Below the pieces are notes generated by a model. The model was not told the origin of the DNA. It saw only the letters and a list, made by a program, of their open reading frames with translations, and ran no database searches. Shown in pieces: positions 1 through 11,279 of a stretch of 64,000 nucleotides of DNA (positions within the stretch are counted from its first letter, which is position 1; every line of letters starts with the position of its first letter). The translations under genes were made by a program, and so were the position numbers. This stretch comes from Lytechinus variegatus (taxonomy: Eukaryota > Echinodermata > Echinoidea > Temnopleuroida > Toxopneustidae): positions 72,127,856 to 72,191,855 of the forward strand of contig NC_054740.1 in the NCBI RefSeq assembly GCF_018143015.1, given 5' to 3'.

Positions 1-412
1 TGTCGTCTTTCAATCTGAAGGACGTGAGATCGATTCCAAGCCAGGCGTGTTTTCCTTCAGCAAGAAATTTACCCACACTTTGCTGCTCGACCCAGGTGAC
101 CATTTCATGAAAGTTGTCAGCACTGAAAAGTTGTCTTTCTTCGACAGTTACCAGAGTAACAGTCAGAAGCCAGTGCCTTTCAGCCAATCAAAACCAAGGA
201 TTTCACTGACCTGACTGAAATTGTCAGCACTGACAATTTAGTCCGTGTTGACAACTTTCATGAAACACCCACCTAGATGCGTACCGGCAGGAAGTAATTC
301 TTCAAAATCGGAATCGGTAGACTCGCTTAGCCGGGGTACTCGAGCGCCTTGAGCGCTATATATACAAATCCCATATTATTATCGTTATTGATAATAATGA
401 TAATAATAAAGA
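1..412 (+). mobile_element. tRNA-derived SINE, 5' truncated by the window edge, with nested MITE
   Basis: Positions 17-45 resemble a tRNA T-arm/B-box (GAGATCGATTCC) followed by GGCGTGTTTTCCTTCAGCA, shared in inverted form with the SINE at 598-940. The body resumes after a 160-base insertion and ends in (AAT)n-type microsatellite near 380-412. Confidence 0.6.
109..269. mobile_element. Short palindromic MITE inserted in the SINE
   Basis: Outer ends TTTCATGAAAGTTGTCAGCAC and its near-complement ending TGACAACTTTCATGAAAC form about 21-bp terminal inverted repeats. The element interrupts the SINE body, so it is younger than that SINE copy. Length is about 160 bases, with no coding capacity. Confidence 0.65.
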
Positions 413-433
413 TATACTTTAACTATTTATTGC

Positions 434-599
434 AGGGAACCCATACTAACAAGCTTTGCTTTCCAGTGGGTTCCCTTTTTTTTCATTTCTGTATATGATA
501 TTTTTGTGTTATGCTTTACTTTGTAACTTTTGTTAATTTTTTGGAATGAAAAAGAATAAATGCAATCAATCAATCAATCAATCAACTAATCAATCAATC

Positions 600-602
<3 letters not shown>
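434..602 (+). mobile_element. LINE 3' tail with stem-loop and (AATC)n end
   Basis: Contains GGGAACCCA and TGGGTTCCC, a 9-bp stem around a loop holding AAGCTTTGCTTT, then a T-rich stretch and AATAAATGCAATCAATCAAT. The same layout recurs at 15903-16035, and a variant stem occurs at 59151-59190. It is best explained as the 3' end of a non-LTR retrotransposon family that tails in tetranucleotide repeats. Confidence 0.55.
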
Positions 603-631
<29 letters not shown>

Positions 632-940
632 CAATAATAATAATGATAATAATAATAATAACAATAGTGATAATAATAATAATATTGATAATAATAGTAG
701 GATTTACAAAGGGCTTTTTGCCTGCGGATACAATGTGCTTCTATTACTACTCCGGCTGTATAGCTGTGGTGCCATATAGGAGCTGAAGCATTCAAGGAAT
801 TTCTGCCTATACCTGGTACCCATTCACTTCACCAGAGTTGAGTGCTGAAGGAAAACACGCCATGGCTGGGAATCTAACCCACGTCCCTCATATTGAGAGA
901 CGAAGTCATAACCACAAGACCACGACGCCCCACATGAATA
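598..940 (-). mobile_element. tRNA-derived SINE with (TTA)n tail
   Basis: On the minus strand, the tRNA-like head GGGGCGTCGTGGTCTTGTGG, then GTGGGTTAGATTCCC (B-box-like), lies near 880-940. The body runs down to an (AAT)n/(TTA)n microsatellite at 598-700. Open frames here are runs of Asn or Tyr from the microsatellite. Confidence 0.7.
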
Positions 941-1082
941 TAGTGTTCGTGCGTGGTAACATGTTTAATAGGGTTTTTTGTCTTTCTTTCTAATTGTTGT
1001 CTCTAGTGAAGGAAGTAGGTGGTTAATAAAATGGTGATGTTTGGGGTATTGGTGTTTTATATAATTCCTATCTAAAAAAATG

Positions 1083-1560
1083 GTCCTGCTCAAAATCCTG
1101 GAAATTATCGAGGGATCTCGATCCTTAGCTGCATTGGAAAACTGTTCACTTTATTCTAAATGAGAGATTAACAAAACATATTGATTACTTTGGTATCTTA
1201 GGAGGGAACCAAGTGAGATTCATGCACAAATACTCATCCATTGACCATTATATTCCCTTTGAAATGCATTGTTGATATTGTACAATGTTCCTAAATGAAA
1301 TTCTAAAGGCAAAATCAGGAATATCCCTGAATTCACTTTTCTAAATGTGGCGATTGAAGTGACCTTCGAGTATAAATGTTTAGGTTTTGTATTCAACTAT
1401 AATGGTAATTTTAGCAAGACAAACAAGCTTCTTTATGATTAAGCTACAGAGGTGCACTTATAAGCAAATCTAGGAGACTGCATCTCTCAATGGACATTCA
1501 GTTTTATTTTATGTCTTTAATCTGTCCTTTTTATTGTTATTTCTTGTAAATTCCACGATT
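1083..1560 (+). mobile_element. Degenerate LINE reverse-transcriptase fragment
   Basis: Conceptual translation gives NPGNYRGISILSCIGKLFT, then after a frame change FILNERLTKHIDYFGIL, then GNQVRFMHKYSSIDH, then further on EYKCLGFVFNYNGNFSKT. These are fingers and thumb blocks of a CR1/Jockey-like non-LTR reverse transcriptase. At least one frameshift and an internal deletion of several hundred residues separate them. Old and inactive. Confidence 0.7.
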
Positions 1561-1599
1561 TTTGAAAATCTTGTAATTGTTAATAATTTGTTTTTTAAT

Positions 1600-2120
1600 C
1601 ATTCATTTTGATAAAAACTTAAAATATTAAAAGAAAGTTATTTGGCAAACCATCCTCATCTCAAAATTATGACAATTCATCAGATCTAGTCAAATACCAG
1701 TCTTTTTGTTTAACCCCCTCCCACTTACTTTAATTTGTTGAAGACCCCTTTTTTCTCTCTCTTTCTCTCTCTCTCTGTCATTTTTTTTTTTTGGGGGGGG
1801 GGGTACGAAACGACCTCAAATTTTGTTGTGAAGATCTTTTTTTCCGTGTCAACTTTTCATTCTGCTTGACCCCCCTTCCATTCCGCCAAAACTGGTCCTT
1901 AGATATCTATACAAAATTCCAACGACGATTGCTGTAATTCGTTATCGAATTTTTAAAACCACTCATGATTCGTGAACTTGAAAATTACCTGATTAAACTA
2001 CCCCTCTCTTCGGAAACATTCATGTAAATTAAGAACAGGAAACACAAGGCTTCCTATGACAACTCCGGAAACAGTGTAGTTTTTTATATGAATCAGGGAG
2101 TGGTGACGACTTCCATTACA
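1600..2120. other. No gene seen; low-complexity tracts
   Basis: AT-rich sequence with a CT-rich run and a T/G homopolymer stretch (about 1745-1803). No open frame, RNA gene or repeat end was recognised. Confidence 0.6.
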
Positions 2121-2123
2121 TCT

Positions 2124-2736
2124 TTAAAGGACAAGTCCACCCCAACAAAAACTTGATTTGAATAAAAATAGAAAAATTCAACAAGCATAACATGAAAATT
2201 TCATCAAAAACGGATGTAAAATAAGAAAGTTATGACATTTTAAAATTTCGCTTCATTTCACAAAAAAGTTATATGAACGAGCCAGTAACATCAACATGAG
2301 AGAGTCGATGATGTCACTCACTCACTCACTATTTCTTTTGTATTTTATTGTTCGAAATATGAAATATTTTGATTTTCTCTTCATTGTTATGTGAAATGAA
2401 GTTTCATTCCCCCCTGAACACGTGGAATTCCATTATTTCAACATTTCGTGCTTCAGGCAAGGAGGTCCTAATCATCAAATTCTTAAAACTTGAAATATTG
2501 TATAATTCAAACAATAAAAAACAAAAGAAATAGTGAGTGAGTGACATCATCGACTCTCTCATTTGGATGTAACTGGCTCGTTCATATAACTATTTTTTTT
2601 TAAATAAGCAAAACTTTGAAATGTCATAACTTTGTTATTTTACATCCGATTTTGATGAAATTTTCAGCATTGTGCTTGTCTGATTTTTCTCTATTGATTC
2701 AAACCAACATTTTTCTGAGGTGGACTTGACCTTTAA
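2124..2736. mobile_element. TTAA-flanked MITE, copy 1
   Basis: TTAA at both ends, then AGGACAAGTCCACCCCAACA and the matching inverted end CTCAGAAAAAT...ACTTGACCT. Much of the roughly 610-base element is self-complementary. Three more copies at 3482-4082, 41665-42261 and 59661-60273 share the same ends. The TTAA target is as in piggyBac-type elements; no transposase is present. Confidence 0.85.
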
Positions 2737-3211
2737 ATGTAGCAATTTTAAATCAGAAACTCTATAATGTCTCAACAATACACACCCTCTTTAAGTCTCA
2801 TGTCGAAGTCCTTGATTTGGTTTTATCGTTTTATTCGTTGATGTTGTATGTATGTTTAACTCACGTTCATATTCAGTTAAGTTCAGTTTCAGATAAGTTT
2901 GGTTTATTTTTCATATCTCACAAAGTATCAAATACAATGAAACGTGCATTAAAAGACCGTTAATCATTAATGATAAAATAATACAATACATCACCATTAT
3001 TCATATTACACAAGAAAAAGGTTATACAATTGAACGTTCAGATTGGAGATAAATTTATCAATATGATGAGGGTATGAAGGGAAAACTATTATTAATATTA
3101 ATAAAATTACAAGTACTTGTCAACTTGTATTAATATCATATGTTAAAAGAAAAGAAAGAGAAAGAGAAAAAATAGGAATACAAAATAAATCATACTCCTG
3201 TTCATATCACT

Positions 3212-3347
3212 GACAGATCCGGGGGGCACATCCGGCCCGTGCCCCCACCCCCGTGAGAGCCATAATAAAAAAAAATGTAAAGTAGATATACCGCTATTAC
3301 CCAAGTGTGCCCCTCCCCCATTTGAAATACTGGATCCGCCCCTGGTT
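3212..3347. mobile_element. Short G/C-ended inverted-repeat remnant
   Basis: GACAGATCCGGGGGGCAC at the left and ACTGGATCCGCCCCTGG at the right are imperfect inverted ends of a roughly 135-base element. The ends resemble hAT-type MITE termini. Diverged. Confidence 0.35.
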
Positions 3348-3481
3348 CATATTCGTTATGTTTACATTCCTTTATTTGCTTAAAGGCTTCAATAAAACCT
3401 GAACGTTCCCTCTCCTTCTCTGGTATGTGAGATTAATTATTATGTATGCGTATATAGGGATGATTGTATTTGTGTGTTTTG

Positions 3482-4082
3482 TTAAAGGACAAGTCCACCC
3501 CAACAAAAACTTGATTTGAATAAAAAGAGAAAAATCCAAAAAGCATAACACCGAAAATTCCATCAAAATCGGATGTAAAATAAAAAAGTTATGTCATTTT
3601 AAAGTTTCGCTTCATTTAACAAAACAGTTATATGCACATCTCGGTCGGTATAATGGAAATGAGGGAACTGATGACATCACTCATTTTTTTGAATATTTTA
3701 TTATATGAAATATGAAATATTTTGATTTTCTCGTCATTGTCATGTGAAATGAAGTTTCATTCCTCCCTGAACACGTGGAATTCCGCTATTTTAACATTTT
3801 TTGTCCTTCAGGCAAGGAGGTCCTAATCATCAAATTCGTAAAAATTGAAATATTGAATAATTCAAACAATAAAAAACAAAAGAAACAGTGAGTGAGTGAC
3901 ATCATCGACTCTCTCAACTGGCTCGTTCATATAACTATTTTGTTGAAAATAAGCGAAACTTTGAAATGTCATAACTTTCTTATTTTACATCCGATTTTGA
4001 TGACAAGTTTCAGCATTGTGCTTGTCTGATTTTTCTCTATTGATTCAAATCAACATTTTTCTGAGGTGGACTTGACCTTTAA
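3482..4082. mobile_element. TTAA-flanked MITE, copy 2
   Basis: Same ends and TTAA flanks as the copy at 2124-2736, about 1.35 kb away in the same orientation. The copies differ by scattered substitutions and short indels, so they are separate insertions or an old duplication. Confidence 0.85.
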
Positions 4083-4089
4083 TGTTTGT

Positions 4090-4822
4090 TTTTGTGTGAG
4101 AGAATGAAGAGGGAGAGAGCGAGAGAGAAAGGGGGCGGGTCATCTCCTACTCCATTTTTTTTGCCCATGTGGACCGGTTTGGTTTTTCCTCTTCTCAAAA
4201 GTCAGGAACTTTACCACTTCTATGTTCAATAACTTAGTAAGGATCGAGTAATAACCGCCGAAGTATCTATACCACAAGTTTTGTTCCTTTTCAATTTTCG
4301 ATATCCTTTTCCACTTCACGTAGTCATCATTGATGGGTTTATCAATATTTGGGATCGAAGGAGAGGGGAAAATTTATAAGATTGTTTAAAACCCTTAAAG
4401 TGGTTTAGTGGATCAGCAAAATTAGTCTCTATATTTTTCATTGTTATTGTCGGTATTGCCTTGGGGAATTTTCCAGAAATCCATAGGCTTAGCAGGTCTC
4501 AAATTTCGTAGTTTGTGAGATCATCATATTAAGAATCCTTTTTTTAATTATTTTTAATACCTTTTTCCCATTGAATCATTTTGCCTATTGTAGTGGGTGG
4601 TCATTTTATTGGATTCCGTTCGAACTCATTCGATTTGAGATCGTTATCACATTTCAAGTGGTATTTATCTTGACTGTCTCATCCACCAGAGTTACATTTT
4701 TGTTAAATAAGGGTGGCTGGTTCTAGATTTGAAATTTTATTTAATGAGGTTTAATTTGTGCTTGAATTTCATAATAGGTCGCTAGCGCAGCCTGGTATTT
4801 TGATCTGGGGTGGGGGCACATC
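4090..4822. other. No gene seen
   Basis: AT-rich sequence with a short GA-rich run near 4096-4130. Open frames are short and without recognisable protein similarity. Confidence 0.6.
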
Positions 4823-5338
4823 CATTCACGAGTGGATACCATGCGCGACCATGGGGGTCTCGAAAAGGACCCTAAACACGTAATTTCCATATTCTGAAAA
4901 TGCACCCCTTAGCAAGTATTGGCGTGTGAAACCCTACCCTTAACAAGTATTGGAAACAAAACGATACTCTTGGCAAATATTCCCTGAAATGAACCCCTAA
5001 ACAAGTACAGGAATGTTTTATTGTTACGGGTCCTTCGGTCGTCGGCTTTACCTTATTTGGTTTAGTACGACCCCACCTTCTACACCTCGCGCAAATCGGA
5101 CTCTAAACACGAAGTGTTGGGGCAAAAAGGACATCCTTTGTAAAACATTTTAATTTTGTTTTATCATCCCCGCAAATTCGACCCTTAACACGTAATCTTC
5201 CTAGCGAATTAGATACCCTTTTTTCATTATTTTGTGTTTTTGACACCCTTATCACGTTACGTACGTAATGTGCCCTGTCGTGAAAAAGACATCCTTTTTA
5301 CGTGTTTTTTGGTCGCGCATGGTACCCACTCGTCAATG
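4823..5338. mobile_element. Inverted-repeat element with GGATACCATGCGCGACCA ends, copy 1
   Basis: The left end CATTCACGAGTGGATACC and right end GGTACCCACTCGTCAATG form terminal inverted repeats of about 28 bases. The interior is built of short degenerate modules (AAACACG, GCAAAT, ACCCTTA). A second copy lies at 8598-9127. Non-coding MITE-like element of unknown superfamily. Confidence 0.7.
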
Positions 5339-5339
5339 T

Positions 5340-6230
5340 AATTGGCCCCCCCGGGATTTTGATATAGGATGGCATATTATTAAATACATCTTCTTTTGGA
5401 TGTGGCTCATCTAGCAAGTTCCCAGTGTATAACGCTTAAATGCAGCCCGAACTAAAAATAATTGAGTGCGTCAGAAAATCGCGGATCAAAATCGAGCACT
5501 TCAAATATATCTATCATAAGACCTCAGGGGACATGACAAAGTAATCAACAATACTACATCTTTACAAGTAGATTTTCCATCATGGTCTCCCGTCAACCTG
5601 TCATTAGCGATAAAGAGCCCCCAAAAGAGGTTTGTGTTTTTACACAATTCGATTAACCTATGGCCAAATCTATTTGTTCTTTTTTTTTGCATGCAGTTTC
5701 TAGAGGCCTGTATATTAATGCGTCTAAAGTACTGATGTTATTCAAACTATCAAAGATAAGAAAGTAATCAATATTTTCAGTCCTAAAATCAAATACAAAG
5801 CTGTCAGCAATATCAACAATATATTGCAGGTAAAGGTCCACACCCGATACTGAAGTCCCAACTTAAACAAATTTGGGATGTTACTGATCTGCATTGACAG
5901 GGTTATACCAAATTGTATAATATCAGCTTCGAGAGCATGTATCAAATAAATCAAGATTAGAATAATGGGAAGCTTCTGGTGGGATATGCATTAAAAAAGT
6001 ACTGTAAATCATTAAAATTCTGAGTGTCATATATGTAAGTACACTGAATAACTTGATGTAGATGTAATGATTCCATGATAATTGTTGATTCACTCTATAT
6101 TTTCTGTTTTTACTTAATTACATACATTGACTGCTAAGAATTGCTATGAACTACTGAAATCCTTGTATCTGATTAGCTCAGAACAAGTAAGCTTTGTGAA
6201 GCACTCCCGTATTGCACAACCGTGCATGTG
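5340..6230. other. No confident gene; weak coding-like stretch on minus strand
   Basis: On the minus strand 5653-5841 translates to a run including GVDLYLQYIVDIADSFVFDF with no recognised family. The rest is AT-rich. The part near 6125-6215 (AAATCCTTGTATCTGATTAG) resembles 12309-12415 and is probably an old dispersed repeat. Confidence 0.3.
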
Positions 6231-6272
6231 GAGCGTCGTGGCCCAGTGGATTAGTCTTCTGACTTTAAAATA
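6231..6272 (+). mobile_element. Truncated tRNA-SINE head
   Basis: GCGTCGTGGCCCAGTGGATT and the next 15 bases match the 5' tRNA-like head seen inverted at 53800-53856. The SINE is cut off where the TAGACGAA-type element begins. Confidence 0.5.
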
Positions 6273-6274
6273 AC

Positions 6275-6560
6275 CATTTGGAATGATCATCACTTCGTCC
6301 AATGACCATTTCGTCTAAATGGCTGTTGGTCTAATATCCATTTTCTTTTCATTCAGTTTGCGCAATTAACACTTTAGTTTAATTAGACCACATATATATG
6401 GACAAAACGGCTATTGGACCAACTGGTTATTAGACGAAATGGCATTATACTAAATGAAAGTAGACAATGCGGTGAGTATACGAACTGATGATAGACCAAA
6501 TTGTAGTAGATGAGTTGGCAATTTGACAAATGGGCATTTGTCAAATTGAAACCGATTCAT
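6275..6560. repeat. Palindromic TAGACGAAATGG-word repeat, copy 1
   Basis: Built from variants of a short word (ATTAGACGAAATGG / CCATTTCGTCTAAT) in both orientations, arranged as a long imperfect palindrome. Related copies lie at 12811-13215 and 34525-34880. No protein-coding capacity. Confidence 0.65.
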
Positions 6561-6569
6561 AAAGAGCAG

Positions 6570-7620
6570 CAGGGGTGAAATTAGGGAAATCTGATGCCTT
6601 ATCTAAACTGATGTCATTAGTATATATGGCCTGATGTCATTAGTATATATGGCGAGATACATATGAGTGGTATGATCTTGCTTGTCTAGGCGGGTATATT
6701 ATGTCAGCCTCTCTAAAAATCCTATTTCCTAAGGAATTAAGAACTATTGATATTCTAGACTATAACTATAGATATTACTTCTATGCAGGCATTTCTTACC
6801 AAAAACGCTCATGTAAATTTATAATTGTAGTCCTGCTGGTCCAATTGTAATTGGTTCGAATGATTGGAATAAGCTTACAAGTAGATAGGACTTTATGCGA
6901 CCCCGACTGTAGAAGTGTTCCACAGGGTAGGATGGGTAGGGGTTTTCAATAGAGGAGAGATAGAAATTTCAATATAATACAGATCTTTATTCAAGCATCA
7001 AATATTTGCATATTGTATAGTTAAAACATGACATAGTGACAATAGTGTACACAGGATTTTTGAGGGGGGGGGGGGTTCAAGCTGAATGAAATATATGCGT
7101 CCCCCCAAAAAACAAAAGACAAGCAAAAAAAAAGAGGTCGTCAACAAAATTTTAGGGGGGGCGGTGAATACCTGTAACCCCCCCCTTGCGTACGCTACAT
7201 GCAGTTATGGCATCATCATACAAAAAATAATGTAAAACAGAGAAGGGGAAGGAAAGGATATCAGTACACTGTTTAATTCTTGGGAATGATATTCCAACTG
7301 CCGCTCCAGGAACATCGACACATCTCGGTGACCTTTATTGCCTTTGTATTTGTGTGTGTTTACATGTACAGAATTGTCAACCCTTACAGAATATAATGCG
7401 ATGTCTTCTAATGTAAATTCAGTCTTTACTTCCCGATTGAATGACTGAGCGAAAAACTTTTGTTAACATGTTTTATCTCGGAAGAAAATAATTGGTTCAT
7501 CCGTTTGGTTATTCACGTTGTTCTCATCTGATTGATATTCCGTAACGGTTGGCATCTTTGCATGTAAAAGGGCCCTCTCGGAGAAAAGTGGATGTCACTG
7601 ATGGGGCTACCCTGTATGAA
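6570..7620. other. No gene; G-rich element near 7040-7200
   Basis: A duplicated 23-base word (CTGATGTCATTAGTATATATGG) occurs at 6599-6651. Between 7045 and 7200, poly-G and poly-C tracts bound a short element with GTCGTCAACAAAATTTTAGG, like those at 7905-8115 and 40477-40755. Nothing else is supported. Confidence 0.4.
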
Positions 7621-7624
7621 TAAG

Positions 7625-7850
7625 ACTAAATGATGATGATGATGATGATGATAATGATGGTGATGATGATGATGATCATCATTATCATCATCATTATCAT
7701 TTCATTTTTATTATTATAACGACAAAAACAACAACAACAATAATAATGATGATAATAATAATGATAATGGACTTAAGCCTTAGGTCCTCTGTTTGCTTGC
7801 ATGCAAGCGGTATGCTTTCTTAGCAACTAGATAAAAAACAAAACACCAAC
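7625..7850 (+). mobile_element. GAT microsatellite and tRNA-SINE tail fragment
   Basis: (GAT)n, (CAT)n and (AAC)n runs are followed at 7770-7835 by ACTTAAGCCTTAGGTCCTCT...GCTTTCTTAGCAACTAG. This matches the 3' part of the SINE at 43138-43345. Confidence 0.6.
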
Positions 7851-8597
7851 ACCAATACATGCAGGCCTATTGGTGGTACGTCATGAATAACGGCAGTGGC
7901 GTACCATAGATTTTCCAAAGGGGGGGGGGCAAATTTGTTGGAGGATATTTCTTGCGCCAAAAAAATTGACAAGAAAAAAAAGGTCTTCAAGTTCAAAGGG
8001 GGAGGGCACTTGTGGCTCGTCAGGGATCAGTTGTGACTCGTCAAGTGGCATGGGTACGTCCCTTGCATGAGTTGTGACTCGTCAGGGGGGGGGCAGTCTG
8101 CCCCCTTAGTTACGCTAGTATATAACAGCAATGTTTAAATAATTAAGTAATGTTTGTTACAATTTGAATTTCTTCCAACTTACCGTAACGCTTGAACGAC
8201 TGTGCTGTTCAGAGTCGACTTAACGAATATCGATGCCCTCTTGTAAGGCATGGCGTCTGATCAATATGACAAAGAAGATTGAAAGGAAAAGTATATATAC
8301 GGCAGATAAGATTTAGATTTATTTCATTTAATTACTTTTCATTTTATTTTGAATATATATTTATCTATTCATATAATTTCTCAACATAATCATAATGAAA
8401 TACACAATTAAAACACATTTATCATAAACAAATCAATAACTGATTATAATGGTATACGAAGTAGAAATAATTTGCATACAAAGAATGAGCGGGGGGGGGG
8501 GCTTATATTAAAATAGAGGGGAACACAGAAAATCTAATATTGTATTCCTCATAATTATCATCTGTGTTAGGCACCGAGGAGGGGGGAGGGGGGCTTA
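7850..8597. other. No gene; G-rich element and AT-rich spacer
   Basis: 7905-8115 is a G-rich inverted-end element with short repeats of TTGTGACTCGTCA. 8120-8597 is AT-rich with poly-G runs. No open frame of interest. Confidence 0.4.
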
Positions 8598-9127
8598 CAT
8601 TGACGAGTGGATACCATGCGCGACCAAAAAAAAAAAACGTAAAAAGGATGTTTTTTTACGATAGGGCACATTACGTACGTAACGTAATAAGGGTGTAAAA
8701 AATAACGAAAAAAGGGTATCTATTTTGCTAGGAAAGCTACGTGTTTAGGGTCAAATTTGCGAGGGTATAAAAAAGACTAAAATGTTTTATAAAGAATGTA
8801 CTTTTTGCTCCAACAGTCAACGTGTTTAGAGTCGAATTTGCGCGAGGTGTGGGAGGTGGGGCTGTACTCTAATCCCAATGATGTAGATAAACATGACAAA
8901 GCCGACGTCTGTGACATTAATAAGTAAAATATCGCTGTACGGTACTAGTTTAGGGGTTCAATTCAGGAAATACTTGACAAGGGTATCGTTTTGATTCCAA
9001 TACTCGTTAAGGATAGGGTTTCATTCGCCAATACATGTTAAGGGGTGCATTTTCAGAAAATGGAAAATACTTCTTTTAGGGAGCTTTTCGAGACCCCATG
9101 GTCGTGCATGGTATCCACACGTCAATG
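8598..9127. mobile_element. Inverted-repeat element with GGATACCATGCGCGACCA ends, copy 2
   Basis: Starts CATTGACGAGTGGATACC and ends GGTATCCACACGTCAATG. Its interior matches copy 4823-5338 in inverted orientation. Non-coding. Confidence 0.7.
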
Positions 9128-9369
9128 GAAGTGGCCCCCCGGGGTTGGGCATTTAACCATTTTATGAAGAGCAAAACATTTAAATATCACGATCTTTTCA
9201 TCTGAGCTTGAAGACAATTTCAACATTGTGTTTGTATTATTTTTATGTATTGGCATATTTGGACCTTCAAAGGATCATCATGTCATTACATGGGGCCGAC
9301 GCGGTAGGACTATCATTATGGATATTCGATCGACGTTTGAAAAAAAAATCGATTGACCGTTGAAGATAA

Positions 9370-9603
9370 CGTCGGCCTTATGCCAAAAGGGCCTTAACCC
9401 GATTTTAGGGGTTCTGAATATTTTATAATAAATTTAACACATTTCATGTAAAACTTAATAACTTAACACGTTTATCGAAATTGGCTTCAAAAGCAAAAAA
9501 ACGACCACAAACTTTTGATTATTAGAGAGGCCAAAACCTTTATAAACGCCATTATCTCGGAATGGCCAAAAGCAGTTAAGGCCCTTTTGGCATAAGGCCG
9601 ACG
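9370..9603. mobile_element. Short MITE with perfect 29-bp terminal inverted repeats
   Basis: Left arm CGTCGGCCTTATGCCAAAAG... and right arm ...CTTTTGGCATAAGGCCGACG are exact complements over 29 bases. ATAA flanks both sides as a possible target duplication. The perfect ends suggest a recent insertion. Confidence 0.75.
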
Positions 9604-9609
9604 ATAATA

Positions 9610-10205
9610 GCAAAATAGGAGCGATTAGATTTATTAAAAAAATATATATATTTTAAAGATCCTACTGAATTTCCATGTTCCCGACCGTGACGAAATCCAT
9701 TCCCTGCTCGGTTGGCGGTCGATCATATTATTGGCTTTCCTTTACCGAGCATTTTTTTTATTTAGACAATAAAAATTGGAACTATATAATTATTCCACAC
9801 ATACAAATAATGATATTTAGGCATACCATGAATACAGCTTACCGATATGATAACTGAATAAAACTGAAGATCCATAGTTCAATATCACAATATATATCAT
9901 CAAAGATACGGTGACCCCAAGAAAAGTTATCGCTTTAACGTCGATCGATCGAACAAAGATCATGGTCATAGTATATCGAGATGATTAAACATTGAGGGAC
10001 GAAATGTTTTTTTTCAGAGCTTTCTAAATCAGTTCTCTTCAACTTCCATGTTGGAATAGAAATTCCCTCAAGAATGTGGCAAAATATCCCGCAAAATATC
10101 CATGGATGTCAAATCTTGATTCATATGTCCGCAAATCAAATCGTTTCATGCATGTAGGTCGTAGGCCTATACCGTTGATAATACACATCGCCACACCCGC
10201 AAGGC
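9610..10205. other. No gene seen
   Basis: AT-rich sequence with only short open frames of random composition. Confidence 0.55.
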
Positions 10206-10210
10206 CGCAG

Positions 10211-10389
10211 TTCTCGACGATTTAAATGATTATTCTCAGAGGCAACGTAAACTATCCCGTCGCATCCCGTGTGCGGATGCGCGTACGACCAAGCCGAGTG
10301 AGGGCGCAAATCCGAGAACCTTTCCGCCGGATAAAAAGAAGAAGGATACGTCGCATCAGAGAATAGAATTCAATTTAAATCGTCAAGAA
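10211..10389. repeat. Imperfect palindrome with CpG-rich loop
   Basis: TTCTCGACGATTTAAATGAT at the left is complementary to the right end (AATTTAAATCGTCAAGAA). The inner part is CpG-rich. It is probably a short non-autonomous element; a structured RNA cannot be excluded. Confidence 0.4.
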
Positions 10390-10907
10390 CTAGACGAGGT
10401 CATGCCATACGCGCCATATAAGCTAAAACAACAACAACAATAACAGCCTTCTTGAACCGCTAGTTTCGTCTCAGCCTCTATACTTGACGGGGTATATAGC
10501 CCAAGTCACGAGGCCTTGTCAAGAGGCTAAAAAACTACAGGAGTGAATCCATGACATCATGCCATTCAAGTAGGGGGGATGACACAATGAACCACCCCCT
10601 CTAAACAATAGGTGGGTTGGTTGAATTTACGCCAGTGCCTATAACCAGGCTATTCTGTATTGGGGCGCAAAAATCTGGGCTCACCTTATCAAGGGAAAAG
10701 GGCTAATCATGCAAAGCATAGGGCTGAAGCCCCCCCCCCCTCACAAAAAAAAATCGACCGCCAAGAAAAAAAATATAGAGAGATACCATAATTATGTACT
10801 ATAGTTGCCCTAGCTCTCATGATATTAGAAACATTTTGGGGCCATGGGCGTGGGATTAGCTGCTTGGTCAGATCACATATGCGTACACATTATGCCTTAA
10901 AATGTTT

Positions 10908-11275
10908 TGAATAAATCATCCTTTGTTTTTAATAGTCTCAGTTTCCATCCGATTTTGGCCTATCAATATTCATTCATGTCTGTTGTTATAATGACAGTTT
11001 AGTTTCAATAATTAGTTTATCCTTATAATACCTCTTAACATGCTAGCGGTGTTTTAGAACTGCCCAATGTGATAACCATGATTACCATTGGTGGAAGGGG
11101 GGGGGGGGGGAGGGGGCTCCTAAAATAAGAAGGAAATTATTATTTATTTGCAGGAAAACACCCCTTTCTGGGTGTGTGTGGGAGGGGGTGGTCAGCAATT
11201 TCTTGTGCCACCCCCCCCCTCATCATTTCTATAAACTTGCATCCGCCGGCCTCCAGTGACCACTGGCAAAATTGG
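10908..11275 (+). repeat. Duplicated segment, copy 1
   Basis: Sequence from AATAGTCTCAGTTTCCATCC through TGATTACCATTGGTGGA, a poly-G tract and CCAGTGACCACTGGCA recurs in the same order at 13225-13590. Both copies end in a G/C-rich inverted element. The divergence looks substantial but alignable. Confidence 0.7.
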
Positions 11276-11279
11276 AAGG

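Noticed and set aside
546-795. Asn-rich and Tyr-rich frames
   Set aside because: They are translations of AATC and AAT microsatellites at retroelement tails.
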